Assembly: GCA_030704615.1 (NCBI GenBank)
Contig: CM060731.1
Location: 88,518,756-88,578,755 of the forward strand
Direction of reading: 5' to 3'
Origin: Takakia lepidozioides
Taxonomy: Eukaryota > Streptophyta > Takakiopsida > Takakiales > Takakiaceae
DNA: 60,000 nt
The notes under the pieces are model-generated. The model was not told where the DNA came from. It did no database searches and saw only the letters and a list, made by a program, of their open reading frames with translations. Every line of letters starts with the position of its first letter. Positions within the stretch are counted from its first letter, which is position 1. The position numbers and the translations under genes are program-made. Below, in pieces: positions 22,515-33,120 of the stretch.

Positions 22515-23464
22515 ATTGCGGCACCGGAATACCTTCCGTTCACCGGATGTTGTTCCCGGAGCAGCCGGCATTGAATGAAATATCCGCACATCATGAAACC
22601 CAACCGCCATGAAATCCCCTGCCTATGACATTCAACAGTCAGGTCGGTACGTTTCATCAGCGGACGGATGAATTTCGGCGCCGAAATTCATCATATTCAA
22701 GTGCTTTCATACACAAACTTACGAATTTCGGCGCCGCAATTCATCGCTTCCCAAGTCCTCATCCGTCATGAGCAAACCTGTCAGTGGGATATCGGAGCTG
22801 GAATTAATTCCGGGACAGTGGAAACGGCTGCACTTGGGCACATTTCATCCATATTTCGGCGCCGAAATTCATCCAGAGCGAAGACTAAATCGGCACCATG
22901 CTACGCTTTGCCGCCATCATTGCCACTGACGGATGCTGTCCATGCCTGTTGGACTTGCCATTTCTCCCGATTTTTTTTTTTTCTTCGCGAGCAATGAATT
23001 TCGGCCCCTAAATTCAACCGACTTCATCCCTCCAAATTCTTTTCAGGGTTTGAGAGCCGGATTTCGGCGTCGAAATTCATCCAATGCCCTCCCTCCAATA
23101 TTTATTTTTCTTTGAAATGGATGAATTTGGGCGCCGAAATTCATCCTTACTGTCCGCAATGAGTAACTGTAATATTACATTTTCTATGCGACGGATGAAT
23201 TTCGGCGCCGAAATTCGTCCAAACCCGACACTTACTTTTTGCTTCTGGATGATATAATTTTCCGTAAATCGTTGGAAATACCCCGTTCCGACGAAGATAA
23301 CAGGAATATTCTGCATTTAATGGAGAAATCGGCATATTGAACCCCTTCTGTCAAAATTAATTGCATTTTAGCCGTTTTTTTCATTTGAAACCGACAGTAT
23401 CCATTAAGTGGTTTTTTTCGCACGGGACGTTGCTGCACATAAAGTATAATTTCGGCGCCGAAGG
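22515..23464. repeat. Palindrome array upstream of copy B
   Basis: Units start at 22515, 22672, 22725, 22789, 22853, 22998, 23061, 23125, 23199 and 23449. Many spacings are 63-64 bp (22725-22789-22853 and 22998-23061-23125). Perfect ATTTCGGCGCCGAAAT occurs at 22672, 22853 and 23199. Half-changed forms ending CCGCAAT also occur (22725). TTCTTCGCGAGCAATGAA precedes a unit near 22990, as in the 17-kb array, so the two arrays share a common unit. Confidence 0.9.
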
Positions 23465-23779
23465 TGGAAGGCAGCCATCCTTGCATGAGGTCGGGGATGC
23501 ATTGGACAGTGATAGCGGATCCTCACCATAGCAAAGTCTCATTTGGATCCTTTTGTTGTACAGTTCTGAAGCACTTAATGAAAATATTGACGATTTAAAA
23601 AATCATTGTGTTCAGACTGCTTGTCTGATTCCCTACATTTCTTCCGCCAACCAAAATGTATAATAAAAGCAGAAAAGACGCAAACTTCAGTGAAGAACCC
23701 TACAAGTAATTTATGCACACCATCGAGCCGGGAACTTGAAGCCATGAAAACCCTGCCGTTTCTAACATTCCTATTGGGA

Positions 23780-24058
23780 AATTTGGCGCCGAAATAGCCC
23801 AGTGCGCGCCTTCGTTATATGGGCCTCAAAAATTCCACGGATGAGTTACTGCACCAAAATATCGCGATGGAAGCCTTCAGCACAAGGTACTTCAGCACAT
23901 TCCACTTGGGTATTTCGGCGCCGAAATAGCCCGTTCTGCGCCTTTAAATACCGCACTATATCACATTTTAAGAGGTAATTTCGGTGCTGAAATACCCCTG
24001 TGGATGTCTTCAAAACACCATTTTAGCACATTGCTCTTGGGAATAACGGCGCCGAAAT
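23780..24058. repeat. Third palindrome block, GGGTATTTCGGCGCCGAAATA type
   Basis: Units start near 23781, 23845 (weak), 23912, 23978 and 24043, a period of 64-67 bp. The arms extend to GGTATTTCGGCGCCGAAATA, and the spacers share a TTCAGCACATT/TTTTAGCACATT stretch. The spacer differs from the other arrays, so this is a separate expansion of the same palindrome. Confidence 0.85.
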
Positions 24059-24149
24059 ACCTCATTCCGCATCCTGGACCAGGAGAAACAGACCCTATTA
24101 CCGAGGTAAGAGGACATAACACCGTCAATAAAGGCAGGAAAATTCCAAT

Positions 24150-24223
24150 TCCGCGGATGCCCGCTCATGAGCTCATAGGCTCATAGGCTCATGGGCTCAT
24201 GCGCTCATGAAATAGTAAACCTC
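24150..24223. repeat. CATGAGC-rich terminal-like repeat, 5' side of the composite element
   Basis: Short repeats of GGCTCAT/CATGAGC run from 24160 to 24210. The last 21 bp (24203-24223, ending AGTAAACCTC) are the exact reverse complement of 28683-28703, and similar CATGAGCC repeats lie outside each match. This could be a terminal inverted repeat shared by two elements. Confidence 0.55.
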
Positions 24224-24230
24224 GCAAGTC

Positions 24231-26680
24231 ACATGTTGGATCTGATGGGCATTGCAACTGTGGATGGTGATTCACATGTCCTCCCCACTAATGGGACCCC
24301 TCTGTTCATGCTTGGGATTTGGCAAGTTCGTAAACCCCCACTTTTTTGACTGTGTGCTTGCAGGTCACATGTGCTGCATGGGGCAGAGCCATTCAGTTGG
24401 CTACAGGTTCAATTCCTCCGCACATGACAGTATGTGGCCCTATTTATGATGGCTTTGACTTACTCATAGAGAGGGCTCGTGTGTTGGTTACTCTATTTTT
24501 GGCTTGTTTAAAAACCCTCACTGTGACAGGGATGAGGCTTCTATCATTGCTCAATTTTCCACTTGTGATGGTGGAGGAGAATGTTCATGAATCACAAGAA
24601 GGTCTGTGGCACCTTGGAACCCATGAATTCAGAATCATGGAGATTCCAGATTCATATATAGCCAAAGTTGATCTTTTGCTTTGTGATTTCTCTATGTTTC
24701 TCATGTTTGTGAGATTCAATGCTTCATCCCTCTGCATGTACCACCCCGCTTTGTCATGATTGCGAGTTGGAATTGTAGAGATGACCTTTCTTTGAAAACA
24801 TACATACTTTGAATGGGGGGCTTGAGGTGAGCAATCCAGAGACCATTATGTGTTACAGACACTAATTACCAGTCCACATTATGGGTGTGTACTTTGCATG
24901 GATTTGCAACCCCCCACATTATTTGGTCCTTCCAAAAATAAAACTCTTTCTTGCTAGAGCTGGAAGCTCATGGGCGCTATGCCTTCAACCATCCAGATGT
25001 GCTGTTATTTATTCTGAATGTGGACATCACCACATGTGCACTTGTAATTTTACCGCCCATTACCAAGTTGTTGCACCACACGTGAAACAAAAGTATTACA
25101 GATTCATAAGCAGTATGGTTGAAAGGTCTGAGAAGTAGATAACAAGAGGCAAGCTGAACGTCGTACATGGGACACTCAGTTTTTGACAGGAGATGCCAGT
25201 TAAGTACCTAAACTTGAGGCAAAACCCAAAAGGATAATGTATGCAGGCTGAAATGTGGATAGTCTCTGCATTGCTACTGCTTCACCCCCAAACCATCATG
25301 GCCACAAGTACCAACGCTGAAAACTGAAGCAGAAACGTCATGCATGAGACGATTGCGGGAAGCTACAGTGCATGAATCTACATTGCGGTGTATGTCAATG
25401 ACACTGTGTATATCCTCGCTCACCTTGATCCATGATCACCATGACATCGTGCTCATCCGAGAGGGCATGGAAGGCCAGTCAATGTGTACCACAGGGAGTA
25501 ATCATGGAGCAACGGGTACTTCTTGCCAACAGATCGGAGCCTCTTATTGCAATTTGCAAGGCACCAAAAGTAGGCCACAGGCTCCTTCTTGTGGATGCCA
25601 CTCTGACCCAACTAGTGGAGCACGACAATGATAGCTTTTTCTGCGTAGGCATTCTGTCCTGGTACACGTTCTTGGGCTGCCTTTTGCTTTTTTACTTGAA
25701 GATCGAATGCGCGATTCCAAGCGCAACGGTGCTCCATGATTTCATCCAGAATTGGCTGGTTTTGCAGACGCTTCTGCTCGACTTCGCGGTAGTGAGAGGC
25801 CCGTTTCCACAGCTGCGATTGAGGAGGCATTCTTGCACACTTTGAAATGCTTTGCCGAGATAGAGAGTCCACTGGAGTGCAAAGCAAGCAGATGAAGGAA
25901 GCAGACAACATTCGGTAATGCGTGGGAATCACCTTGTCTGCCAAAGTGGACAATGGACAAGTCGCACGTAAGGAAATCATCCCTGTGCCTTTTCCAACAC
26001 ATCGGTGGTGACTTGGCATTAGGGGCTGGTCTCACGGTGCATTTTCCACGCCGTATGGTCCATTCCACGCTTCGTAATTAACATGCAGGAATTATGGTGT
26101 TGATGAGATATGTAACTAGTTTTATTTTATTTTATTTTTATTTTTTATTTTTTATTTTTTATAAATAAATGAAACAGGGAGGCCGTGGCATGGGACTTTA
26201 TATGGGGAAAAAAATAAAACCCCCATGAACGCCATGAGAGTCACACATTGTAGTGCGACCACCTCTTTGTCTTTCCAAGGCCAGATTTCGAAGTTCGTGA
26301 TTTATTCCGTTTGCAGCGGAGTACTAACTAAACCCATACACCACAATCCGTGGAAATAATTGTATGTCCCCATTTCACACAGGTGTGTAACATGCCATGT
26401 AAACTAAGCCAACCCCTGCCACGCTCATGGCTGTTTTCACACCGTTCTTGCCTGGGGTGTGGACCACATGTGAGACACCCCATAGTTAGGGCATATTTAG
26501 ACCCACACCTTGGCTCAGTGTACAGACCCGTGATAAAAGCCGTGGAATGTGCCAGGTGTGAGATGGCAGAGCCGTGGAAAAAGCCGGTTTCTCTTCTAGT
26601 GTGTAGTGCAACCAACTAGCACAGTGGCAGCGGAGTTGACCAAAGCAGTCCCGAGAGGGCACAACCACTCTGCGTCTTTC
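24231..26680. other. No recognisable gene; mixed repeats
   Basis: Open frames here (for example 24346-24759 plus, 25612-26019 minus) show no domain or splice pattern I know. A T/A-rich low-complexity run (TTTTATTTTATTTT type) occupies 26115-26170. Two TAGTGCRACC words near 26257 and 26600 resemble CACTA ends, but no partner end was found. Confidence 0.4.
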
Positions 26681-27240
26681 CACTAGCAGTCATACCCCTC
26701 GTTGCCATAGCATGGGGACGACGCCACGCGTCGACCCACACACTCTTCACGTGGTCCCCGTGGATACGTCTGCCGGTAGTTCTGCAGTCGACTTCGCCAG
26801 TCGCTGTTGCCACCTGACATGTAGCACTCCAAGTTATGTGGCCGACTGCGACGTGGCGTCCTGGGCCCGTGGCCACGCGGCAGCATTGCTGCTCGTTGCG
26901 GCGCCGCCACATCGGCATCCGCGTCAGCGTCCACGTGTCACCGCGCCCCGGTGAGTCAGTCTACTCATCCGGAGGGAGAAGTCAAAGCCAGCCCAAAAGG
27001 TCAGACACGGGCGGCCGCCCTGGTTACGCCACGTGGTTCTTCAACATTAATTGCATTAATCGCTGAGCAGTTGTTCGCGCGTCTGCGTCCTTTACCACTC
27101 CAATCATTGGATGTCCAACCCAACTACCATGTCTGTTGTAACTAGTCGTTTGTAACTTCCAGTCGATCCCATTTTTTTTTACTTTTACGACTCAAAATGA
27201 GTCGTTACCCAAGTGGTAAATGACACAAATGCTTCTAGTG
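26681..27240. mobile_element. Small non-autonomous CACTA-like element
   Basis: Begins CACTAGCAG and ends CTTCTAGTG, an imperfect inverted repeat with CACTA tips. The interior is GC-rich with CACGTG at 26748, 26932 and 27030. Near the right end, ACGACTCAAAATGAGTCGT forms a hairpin. The flanking triplets (TTC, TAG) do not match, so one end may belong to another copy. Confidence 0.5.
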
Positions 27241-28314
27241 TAGGTCAGAGCACCAAAAGCCCACAGGGGGGAAGATGATTCTCATACAACTGGTTCTATG
27301 GGGGAACCTTTTGACATGGCGGAGGACTATGCACTACAAATGGCAGAGAAGAAACGACGGGGATCTCCTATGCCTGAGAAGTTACTTCCTTATCAACCAA
27401 AGGAAGGACAGACATTTCCATTTGGTGACCAGTCATCTCCACCAGCCAGTGACAGGGTCGGGCTCGCACACAGAGCCCTCCACGGGACTCTCACGGACAG
27501 AAGGGTGCTTGTTCACAGAGGTTTGCTGATCCTAAACAGTAAACCGTGAGGACACGGCTTTTTGAGAGGGGGGAGGGGTAATGTTAGAGGGCTGTCTGGG
27601 ACTTAGACAATTTTACGGGTTTTGTGGGGTACCCTTAATTTTTGCGCAGACTTACGGATGGTAGACTTAGACCAACACAGGCCTTAGGGGTGGTAGATAG
27701 GCTTACACAGTCAGTCACAGCCTCATACAACCTGACACAACCTTACACAGCCTAACACAGCCTATCACAGCCTATCACAGCCTATCACAGCCCGACACAA
27801 CCAGTCACAACTTGGCACAGTCACAGCCCGACACAGTTCGGCACAGCCCGTCACAGCATTCACAGGGAACGGTTATTATTGGCAGGGAACGACTATGTAG
27901 GAACGACATTTGCAGAGGGAACGTGCATTCTGTCTTGAATGATAGTTAGTTAGTTAGGCGGTTAGAACAGCTTGCAGATAGATTAGGCAGAGTAGCAGCA
28001 ACAGGGGGACACTTCGGGGATCACGACCTGTACATCACGGAAGGAGGTCAAGCGGAGAGCACAATCTTGGAGCATAGGGGATGAAGATTACACATACAAG
28101 GAGATGATGCTTGATTCATGCAAGCTGTAGAGTTGACTGTAGAGCAGACTAGAAACACCATGGCTTCGGCCTGATACTTGATAGATCTTAATCTGATACA
28201 TATTCCATACTCACACTGTGTAGAGAGACCTGAGTGAAGCTGTGGAATGAATGGATGAGTGATTGAGTTGTGGCTGTCTCAAACACTCCCATCTCCTAGC
28301 GTTCTCGCGCATCA
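27241..28314 (+). mobile_element. LTR retrotransposon fragment: coding tail, polypurine tract and LTR
   Basis: A 90-codon frame (about 27250-27549) rich in Lys, Glu and Pro ends just before the purine tract GAGAGGGGGGAGGGG. The tract is followed by TGTTAG at 27583, the expected 3' LTR start. The LTR seems to end at ATCA (28314). Nothing of gag or pol remains upstream, where the CACTA-like element abuts. The coding tail has no domain I recognise. Confidence 0.55.
27690..27870. repeat. Short tandem repeat inside the LTR (ACAGCCTATC type)
   Basis: Units of about 10 bp, ACAGCCTATC and variants (ACAACCTTAC, ACAGCCCGAC), repeat about fifteen times. The perfect part is three to four CACAGCCTAT copies near 27755-27790. 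Confidence 0.8.
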
Positions 28315-28374
28315 AGCAAACAAGAGTCAAAGATAATTTGCGTAATTATTGGGCCAGACACAATGATCGGGGAC

Positions 28375-28620
28375 TTAGCAGTAGGCTTTCAGTACCTCCT
28401 CCGTGAAAGATCTACTAAGGTACTGTTGATTCTGTTTCATGGCAAATAGAACGTTCAGTATTTGGCCAACTTCCCTTAACCCTGGGTACTCGGCCTCGGT
28501 GCAGGTGTATCCCTGGGTCCTAAAGAAACTCATTTCTTGGAACAAATCCCCTATTAGTAATGTTGCCCTGTGCTCATCCACATTCACCTGACCAGATGGC
28601 AATTCGAACAGTTGTTGCAA
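28375..28620 (-). CDS. Unrecognised 81-codon open frame
   Basis: The minus-strand frame looks protein-like in composition (QLFELPSGQVNVDE, GDLFQEMSFFRTQGY, VLFAMKQNQQYLSR) and is not obviously repeat-derived. No domain is recognised. It lies between the LTR end and the CATGAGC repeats and could be an exon fragment of a host gene carried by an element. It may equally be chance. Confidence 0.25.
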   Translation of the reverse strand: MQQLFELPSGQVNVDEHRATLLIGDLFQEMSFFRTQGYTCTEAEYPGLREVGQILNVLFAMKQNQQYLSRSFTEEVLKAYC

Positions 28621-28656
28621 GTACTGGGGAGTAATCTCTATAGGGGGCTGCTATTT

Positions 28657-28775
28657 CATGAGCCATGAGCCATGAGCGGCATGAGGTTTACTATTTCATG
28701 AGCAGAAACCATGAGCCATGAGCCATGAGCCGCATGAGCCGCATGAGCGGTGAGCCGAAGTCTAAGACACGCGGA
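28657..28775. repeat. CATGAGC-rich terminal-like repeat beside the third MULE remnant
   Basis: About ten CATGAGC/CATGAGCC units. The segment 28683-28703 (GAGGTTTACTATTTC...) matches 24203-24223 inverted, and CTATTTCATGAGC occurs twice here (near 28651 and 28691). The mirror-image arrangement suggests the ends of two related elements. Confidence 0.55.
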
Positions 28776-29132
28776 TTTCATGAGCGGACTCCTCCAAATT
28801 TGGAAATGCGGCAGATTAAACAAGTATTAAAATAATAGTTTTTTAATTTGACCTTGCCGTTTTTGGAAGTTCCAGATCCTGTAATGCGACGAAGATATGT
28901 CGTCAGTAACAACTCCGCTCATGGTTTTTTAGATCCGCTCATGGAAATGAGTGACCGTGCAACGAAAAATCCAGTATACCACGGCAAAAGGACGTCGCAT
29001 ACTGGCCTGTATAGAGTATTCCGCGGTTTTACATGCCTTAACATTGGAATTTTGCCGCGATTGAACCAATAGAGTCTGCACAATTTTGTCATCTTCGAGT
29101 ATTCGGCGGGAAAGGTTTGCGACTCAACTAGG

Positions 29133-29248
29133 AAATGCGGTGCCGCATTAGGGTTCGCAGGTGCAAAATTTCTGGGCAGTTTGGTGTTGGTGAATGCCGC
29201 ATCTACCAGTACCTACGACGTTACTTGGAAATGCGGCGCCGCATTTCC
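29133..29248. repeat. AAATGCGGCGCCGCATTT palindromes
   Basis: A perfect 22-bp palindrome at 29227-29248 (core ATGCGGCGCCGCAT) and a near copy, AAATGCGGTGCCGCATTA, at 29133-29150. A half site, GGAAATGCGGCAG, lies near 28801. The arms differ from both other palindrome families, while the GGCGCC centre is shared with the copy B arrays. Confidence 0.75.
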
Positions 29249-29501
29249 TTGCCGGGGGTCGAATGAGGAAAGCAAAGTTTGGGAGAGCAGAAAAACAGGA
29301 ACCCTCCAACACACAAAAATACATGCACGTGGAAACACGAGTGAATGACATAGTTTTATCTTAGTTCGAGCAAAACAGGTTACTAGTAGGCAAGACATAA
29401 GTCGGACCTTTCTGTGGCCAGAGTCAGAGCTACTTGCAGCAGTACAGTTCTAGTATCCGAAAAGGATGGGCGTACCATAGTGTTGGGACCGCAAGCCAAG
29501 G

Positions 29502-29913
29502 TCATTGGTCCCCTGGATCCATATTCAGAAGAGTGTGCACCTCTTGGGGGCTCAACCCTGGTGCATGTATGAAGTGATGAGTTGTGGAATTACACCGGAG
29601 TCTCTTTAGGTACACGTAGTACAGATGCTTGCAAGGGCAGTATGATGCCCCCTTGTTCGCCATGATCTGGAAGTCGGTGCAATTGCAGGTGGGTAATTCT
29701 GAAATGGTGATGGTGTACACCTCATTGCGAACAGCTGAGCCTGCCATGGCCATCTGATACACACGCCCGAAGCCTGGTGGGGGCACTTCTGTCGAGCTCT
29801 GGATTGTACAGTTCATCCGAAGTGCATTCCCCATCCTTGTCTCGTTCACTTTTGAGGGAGGTCGCCGCCTCTTCGGTTTCCCCCAACGGTGTATAGGCTG
29901 CTTAGAGCTGTCG
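29502..29913 (-). pseudogene. C-terminal SWIM end of a MULE transposase, paralogue of 12671-14098
   Basis: The frame runs HRWGKPKRRRPPSKVNETRM, then GFGRVYQMAMAGSAVRNEVY, then the SWIM finger (CNC...CKH), and ends FIHAPGLSPQEVHTLL before the stop. The 12.7-kb transposase has the matching order WWGKLKRRRPPTKANDTGM, GMGRIFQLSIAGSAARSVVY, CNC...CKH, FIHAPTLSFNELHKAL. This shows a diverged member of the same subfamily. Only about 135 residues are left. The codons before 29913 are replaced by LTR sequence, so the open frame continuing to 30101 is chimeric. Confidence 0.85.
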
Positions 29914-30639
29914 TGTCGCGACCCTTTGCCTTGAGGGCAGGGGGTCGAGACACAAGTAGGGGCTGCCCCTATGGTGGGGGAAGTGGCAGCGATAGGTATG
30001 GGGGGCTGAAGCACCCTTGAGTGCCCAAGGCACTCAAGGAGGCGGAGGCGCTCACTAGGTGGAGCCCCGCACACCGGGTTGCGGTGGGGGTGGCTCCACA
30101 AGGGGTGGTGGTAGCTTAGCGGGACTTAGTGGGGGTGGCATAGGACTCACCCTAGGGCGGAGACCTCGTGGTGGGAGTCGTGGGGAGTCTTGGGACTCAT
30201 CACGGTCCATAGGGGCCGTGGTGGGTGGGCCAAGACTCGCCGCGACTCATCACCGGGAGTCGAGGGTGTTCGTGGTGGTTCGCCATAAAATGGCATGGTT
30301 TTTTGTGAAACCCCCGCGGACAGCTATAGAAGTATATATAGGGAGTAGTAACCCCGAGAACGGTGCAAGCCCGTTGGTGCCCAAAAACTAGTGAGTAAGC
30401 GAGCGAGCCGGAAAGCGACCAAAGAGTGGGGAGCTGTTCCGGTTTGCCAACTACCAAAGGGAATTCCGCTGGTTCCAAATCGTTGGAGGGTTCTTTGGGA
30501 GATCAATGGGGGACCGTTATGCCCCGGTGAGCAGCCGGAGCTCCAAGTTGGCCCGGCGGCCAGGTTGGGAGTTAGGCGCACGCATCAAGCGAGTAACTAT
30601 GACTTGAGGGGGGAGCTTACCGAAGTGAGGTGCGCGACA
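29914..30639 (+). repeat. 5' LTR of a Ty3-type retrotransposon
   Basis: Runs from TGTCGCGACCC to GTGCGCGACA (726 bp), with TG...CA ends and an extended TGTCGCG/CGCGACA inverted repeat. Three related LTRs in this window (31591-32315 inverted, 34948-35672 direct, 36085-36811 inverted) confirm both ends. A TATATATAGGGAGTAG segment near 30335 could hold the transcription start region. Confidence 0.9.
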
Positions 30640-30640
30640 C

Positions 30641-30653
30641 TTGGTATCAGAGC
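30641..30653 (+). promoter_or_regulatory. Primer binding site, initiator tRNA-Met type
   Basis: TTGGTATCAGAGC directly follows the 5' LTR. TGGTATCAGAGC is the usual plant primer site complementary to the 3' end of initiator tRNA-Met. It fixes the orientation as plus. Confidence 0.9.
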
Positions 30654-30694
30654 TTAGAGTTCAGTACGCGATCGTCCTTGGGATTGGCCTCATC

Positions 30695-31590
30695 ATGGGG
30701 TCGGGCAAGCCAAAGCCAAAGCAGAACGGCCCAAAAGATGATGATCCTGGTGAGCCCGATGGGGGTGTTGTGTCACCGAGGCGGCCGTTTGAGGAAGCGA
30801 TGCATGTTTCCGAAAACGAGGCCGCTCAAGAGCGGGAGGAATCTGAGGAGTCGGAGCCTGAGGAATCCCTGAGAGCTCCAACCGACCAACAGATGGCTCC
30901 CATGCCGGCAGCCTTTTGGGAAGGGTTGTTGGCACAATTTGGCGGGACGTTGAAGGACGTTTTGAAGGCGGCTAATGCCACTTCCACTAAGGCAAAGTTT
31001 AAGGTGAAGCCTAAGGAACCCGGCACCTTCGAGGGCGTCTGAAATCGGAAGGCACTCAACACCTGGCTCTTGGAGCTAGAGCAGTACTTCCGGGCGGCCA
31101 AGTTGAGTGACGAGGATCGGGTGGAAGTGGCTCCCACCTATTTGAGGGGCTATGCTCAACAATGGTGGCAGAAATGCCTTCACGACCGAGGTCCAAGCCC
31201 GGAAACCATGAACTGGAGTGGGTTCAAGGAATTGATGAAGAGGCAGTTTGTGCCCCTCAACGCGTCCTGGCTCGCCCGTGACAAGATGAGGAATTTGAAG
31301 CAAACAGATGACATTCGGGGATATGTCCAGGCTTTCAATGTGCTGTTGCTCGAAGTCGCGGACATGGCAGAACCAGAAATGGTCTTCAACTTTGTGGCGG
31401 GACTGGCCCCATGGGCCAGGCGGAAGTTGGAGGAGAAGCCACCTAAGACTTTGAACGAGGCAATTGAGAGGGCTGAATGTTTCTCGGATGTCCCTAAGGG
31501 TGAAAGACAAGGCCGTACGGAGCTGAACCACAAGAAGACCCGGCGGGAAGGTGACTCCTTCCGATCGGAAAAGAAGTGGGATAGGCCACG
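30695..31590 (+). pseudogene. gag of the Ty3-type element
   Basis: The first ATG (30695, MGSGKPKPKQNG) opens a frame with an acidic linker, then the Ty3 gag capsid region: ALNTWLLELEQYF, VAPTYLRGYAQQWWQKC, FKELMKRQFVPLN, NFVAGLAPWARR. An in-frame TGA (31040-31042) interrupts it where VRNRKAL would be expected, so CGA to TGA by CpG deamination is likely. No zinc knuckle follows, because the frame runs into an inverted LTR copy at 31591. Plant gag normally continues into protease and reverse transcriptase, which are absent. Confidence 0.85.
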
Positions 31591-33120
31591 TGTCACGCAC
31601 CTCACTTCGGTAAGCTCCCCTTCAAGTCATAGTTACTCGCTTTGATGCGTGCGCCTAACTCCCAACCTAGCCGCCGGGCCAACTTGGAGCTTCGGCTGCT
31701 CACCGGGACATAACGGTCCCCCTTCGCTCTCCCAAAGAACCCTTCACCGATTTGGGCCCAGTGGGAATTCCCTTTGGTAGTTGGCAGTCCGGAACAGCTC
31801 CCCACTCTTTGGTCGCTTTCCGGCTCGCTCACATACTCACTAGTTTTTGGTCACCAACGGGCTTGCACCGTTCTCGGGGTTACTACTCCCTATATATACT
31901 TCTGTAGCTATCCGCGGGGGTTTCACAAACAACCATGCCATTTTATGGCGAACCACCACGAAGACCCTCGATTCCCGGTGGTGAGTCGCGGTGAGTCTTG
32001 GCCCGCTCACCACGGCCCCTATGGACCGTGATGAGTCCCAAGACTCCCCACGACTCCCACCACGAGGTCTCCGCCCCCTTGGTGAGTCCTATGCCACCCC
32101 CACTAAGTCCCACTAAGCTACCACCACCCCTTGTGGAGCCACCCCCACCGCAACCCGGTGTGCGGGGCTCCACCTAGTGAGCGCCTCCGCCTCCTTGAGT
32201 GCCTTGGGCACTCAAGGGTGCTTCAGCCCCCGTACCTATCGCTGCTACTGCCCCCACCACAGGGGCAGCCCCTCTTGTGTCCCGACCCCCTGCCCTCAGG
32301 CAAAGGGCCGCGACACACACCCCTACCAACAGGGAGTCGATGTCCTCATCGACTTGTCCATTTTGTAGAAACGAACATCCAAGTTGTGGCGTCCCACATC
32401 AAGGAGTTTGTTTCCGTACCATGGCGTCTCATGGCAAAGAACCAAACCCCACACTTGACTCTACTCTCCACTAGCTAGTTCGGCCGACTTCCTCCAAGTC
32501 CCGGCCAGGGGTGGAGCCTCTCAAGCTCCTCCCAGTGCACTCTTCTTGGCCTACTTCAAGGCCAAGGAACGATCCTCCCCGAGGATCAAATCGCCTTACT
32601 GCAACAACATTGCTTGCGATCGCTCATGATGCCGCTTTTGGCATCACCTTGCGCAAGGGTTCACCTCGAACCCCCTTTGACTAGGAAGATATCCTTGAAC
32701 CAATCGTGCGCCCCAATCACTACAATTGGGTCCGTCTTGGAATGCTGGCCTGAGGTACGGGAACACGTCGAAGCCGCACTACAACTTCGTCCCGAGGCTA
32801 CACGATTATAGTACATGAACGGAAGCACGTAGCTTCCGCGTTAGCCCGCACTACAAGGCAACCACCTCGGTAGCGCAACTATAGTACACGCACGCGCCAG
32901 GTGCGCACTAGCACGTGAACTCCCAAAGAAGGCGCATGTTTCCTTGCCCCTTGGATGGGAGTCACCCGATTTTGGCACTGCGCAAACACACGATTAACCC
33001 AATTTACCTCTCCCACTTTTGTAAGCTAGCATGCATTCTACACAGTAGCCAACCACACCATGCATCACCATTCCAAACAAAATGGGACGCACAACATTTG
33101 GAACCCATTTTCCTTATAGT
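31591..33120 (-). mobile_element. Inverted segment: LTR plus 3' non-coding region of a second copy
   Basis: 31591-32315 is a complete LTR in reverse orientation (TGTCACGC...CGCGACA). 32316 to about 33117 is the reverse complement of the region 34146-34947 downstream of the integrase gene. The segment therefore mirrors 34146-35672 and makes two arms of about 1.5 kb around the integrase. It replaces protease, reverse transcriptase, RNase H and the start of integrase. The arms differ at many positions, so this is not a simple duplicate of one sequence. Confidence 0.85.

Larger units (their letters stand above)
12539..24223 (-). mobile_element. Proposed composite Mutator-like element with MULE and ParB/MTase-like genes
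   Basis: Two minus-strand genes (copy B, then the MULE transposase) are embedded in one uninterrupted family of palindromes, from ATTGCGGCACCGAAAT at 12539 to the last unit at 24043-24058. The 5' side ends in CATGAGC-rich DNA whose 21-bp inner segment (24203-24223) recurs exactly, inverted, at 28683-28703 beside a third MULE remnant. I infer one large element of about 11.7 kb. The 3' terminus is uncertain, and no terminal duplication of 8-11 bp was found. Confidence 0.5.
28683..29913 (-). mobile_element. 3' part of a third MULE-type element, truncated by an LTR retrotransposon
   Basis: It contains the C-terminal coding end of a MULE (29502-29913), about 800 bp of downstream DNA with a new palindrome type, and the CATGAGC terminal-like repeat. 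The right edge is the sharp junction with the LTR at 29914, in the middle of the coding frame. No continuation of the transposase is found beyond the retroelement within this window. Confidence 0.6.

Noticed and set aside
16523-24058. CRISPR array
   Set aside because: The 64-bp phased units look superficially like repeat-spacer structure. However, spacers are similar to one another, the repeats are perfect palindromes, and the context is a plant transposon.
29502-30101. One continuous 199-codon protein
   Set aside because: The part above 29913 is LTR sequence, which also appears with similar open frames in the other LTR copies; only 29502-29913 is MULE-derived.
32915-33117. N-terminal extension of the integrase frame
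   Set aside because: This stretch is the reverse complement of the element's own 3' non-coding region (34146-34350), so the open frame there is accidental.
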